Shown in pieces: positions 63,850 through 64,000 of a DNA stretch of 64,000 bases. The stretch comes from Peribacillus muralis. Lineage in GTDB: Bacteria > Bacillota > Bacilli > Bacillales > DSM-1321. The notes under the pieces are model-generated. The model searched no databases, had not been told where the DNA came from, and worked only from the letters and a program-made list of their open reading frames with translations. How positions within the stretch are numbered: the stretch's first letter is position 1; each line of letters opens with the position of its first letter. Where the stretch lies: the NCBI RefSeq assembly GCF_001439925.1, contig NZ_LMBV01000022.1, positions 1-64,000 of the forward strand, written 5' to 3'. The translations under genes were made by a program, and so were the position numbers.

Positions 63850-64000
63850 GTGGAGATTGGCTTCCTATCAGCCGTTTTACTGAGCACTTTTGTTGCAGTT
63901 CTAATGACTGAAAATTATGGGTACGGATATTGGATGATCAGCCGTCCGATTTTTGCAGGTCCTTTACTAGGTTTAATGATGGGCGACCTCCAAACAGGAT
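63850..64000 (+). CDS. PTS mannose-family IIC component, 5' end
   Basis: GTG 63850 follows AAAGGAGGAG. The visible 50 residues (MEIGFLSAVLLSTFVAVLM, ISRPIFAGPLLGLMMGD) are the first helices of a ManY-type IIC permease; RPIFAGPLLGL(M/I)(M/L)GD is the family signature. The gene continues past the window edge; a IID gene should follow. Confidence 0.9.
   Translation, partial: MEIGFLSAVLLSTFVAVLMTENYGYGYWMISRPIFAGPLLGLMMGDLQTG

Overview
This window looks like a chromosome segment of a spore-forming Bacillaceae, most likely Peribacillus or a close relative of Bacillus (inference from gene order, AT-rich codon use and strong AGGAGG ribosome binding sites). Spore genes (an SspM-like SASP, CotD, a GerA-type receptor operon), a type B RNase P RNA, a T-box leader and a guanine riboswitch support this. 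No rRNA, tRNA, insertion sequence, phage gene or CRISPR array was seen.

Region 1 (about 0.3-34.8 kb) follows the conserved ponA-ypeQ order of Bacillus subtilis: ponA-recU, yppC, sspM-like, a yppD-position gene, yppE, yppG, mrfAB (mitomycin repair), cotD, ypsA, gpsB, rnpB, rlmL, ypvA, ypwA, xpt-pbuX, bpsAB, dynA, ypcP, ypdQ, ypeP, ypeQ. Inserted among these are an Hsp20, an alpha/beta hydrolase, a cold shock gene, a CheX-like phosphatase, a sulfurtransferase and several very small genes. The small genes include a 44-residue zinc-ribbon protein and a 52-residue membrane peptide placed behind two Fur boxes.

Region 2 (34.9-43.3 kb) is mixed metabolism and stress: an HD-GYP protein, a divergent nsrR/hmp nitric-oxide pair with a candidate operator, T-box controlled proBA, a YflT-type stress protein with a sigma-B-like promoter, and three small membrane or envelope proteins.

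Region 3 (43.4-50.0 kb) is the most interesting part. A MerR regulator with a cobalamin-binding domain (CarH/LitR type) is divergent from a C30 carotenoid operon crtN-crtM-crtP-aldH. The shared intergenic region holds dyads that could be operators, so light- and B12-dependent pigment control is the natural hypothesis. The last gene, aldH, is broken by a single-base frameshift. If that is real, the pathway would stop at the aldehyde unless another enzyme replaces it.

Region 4 (50.6-64 kb) has a four-gene germinant receptor operon in the order A-C-D-B, a histidine kinase and response regulator pair with the kinase first, an ankyrin-repeat lipoprotein, an agmatinase-like ureohydrolase divergent from an APC permease that has both a near-perfect sigma-54 promoter and a perfect cre site, and a MurR/RpiR regulator divergent from a mannose-family PTS operon that runs off the window end.

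A family of GC-rich dispersed repeats (five places) marks several intergenic junctions. All functions are read from sequence motifs and remembered families; no database search was run.
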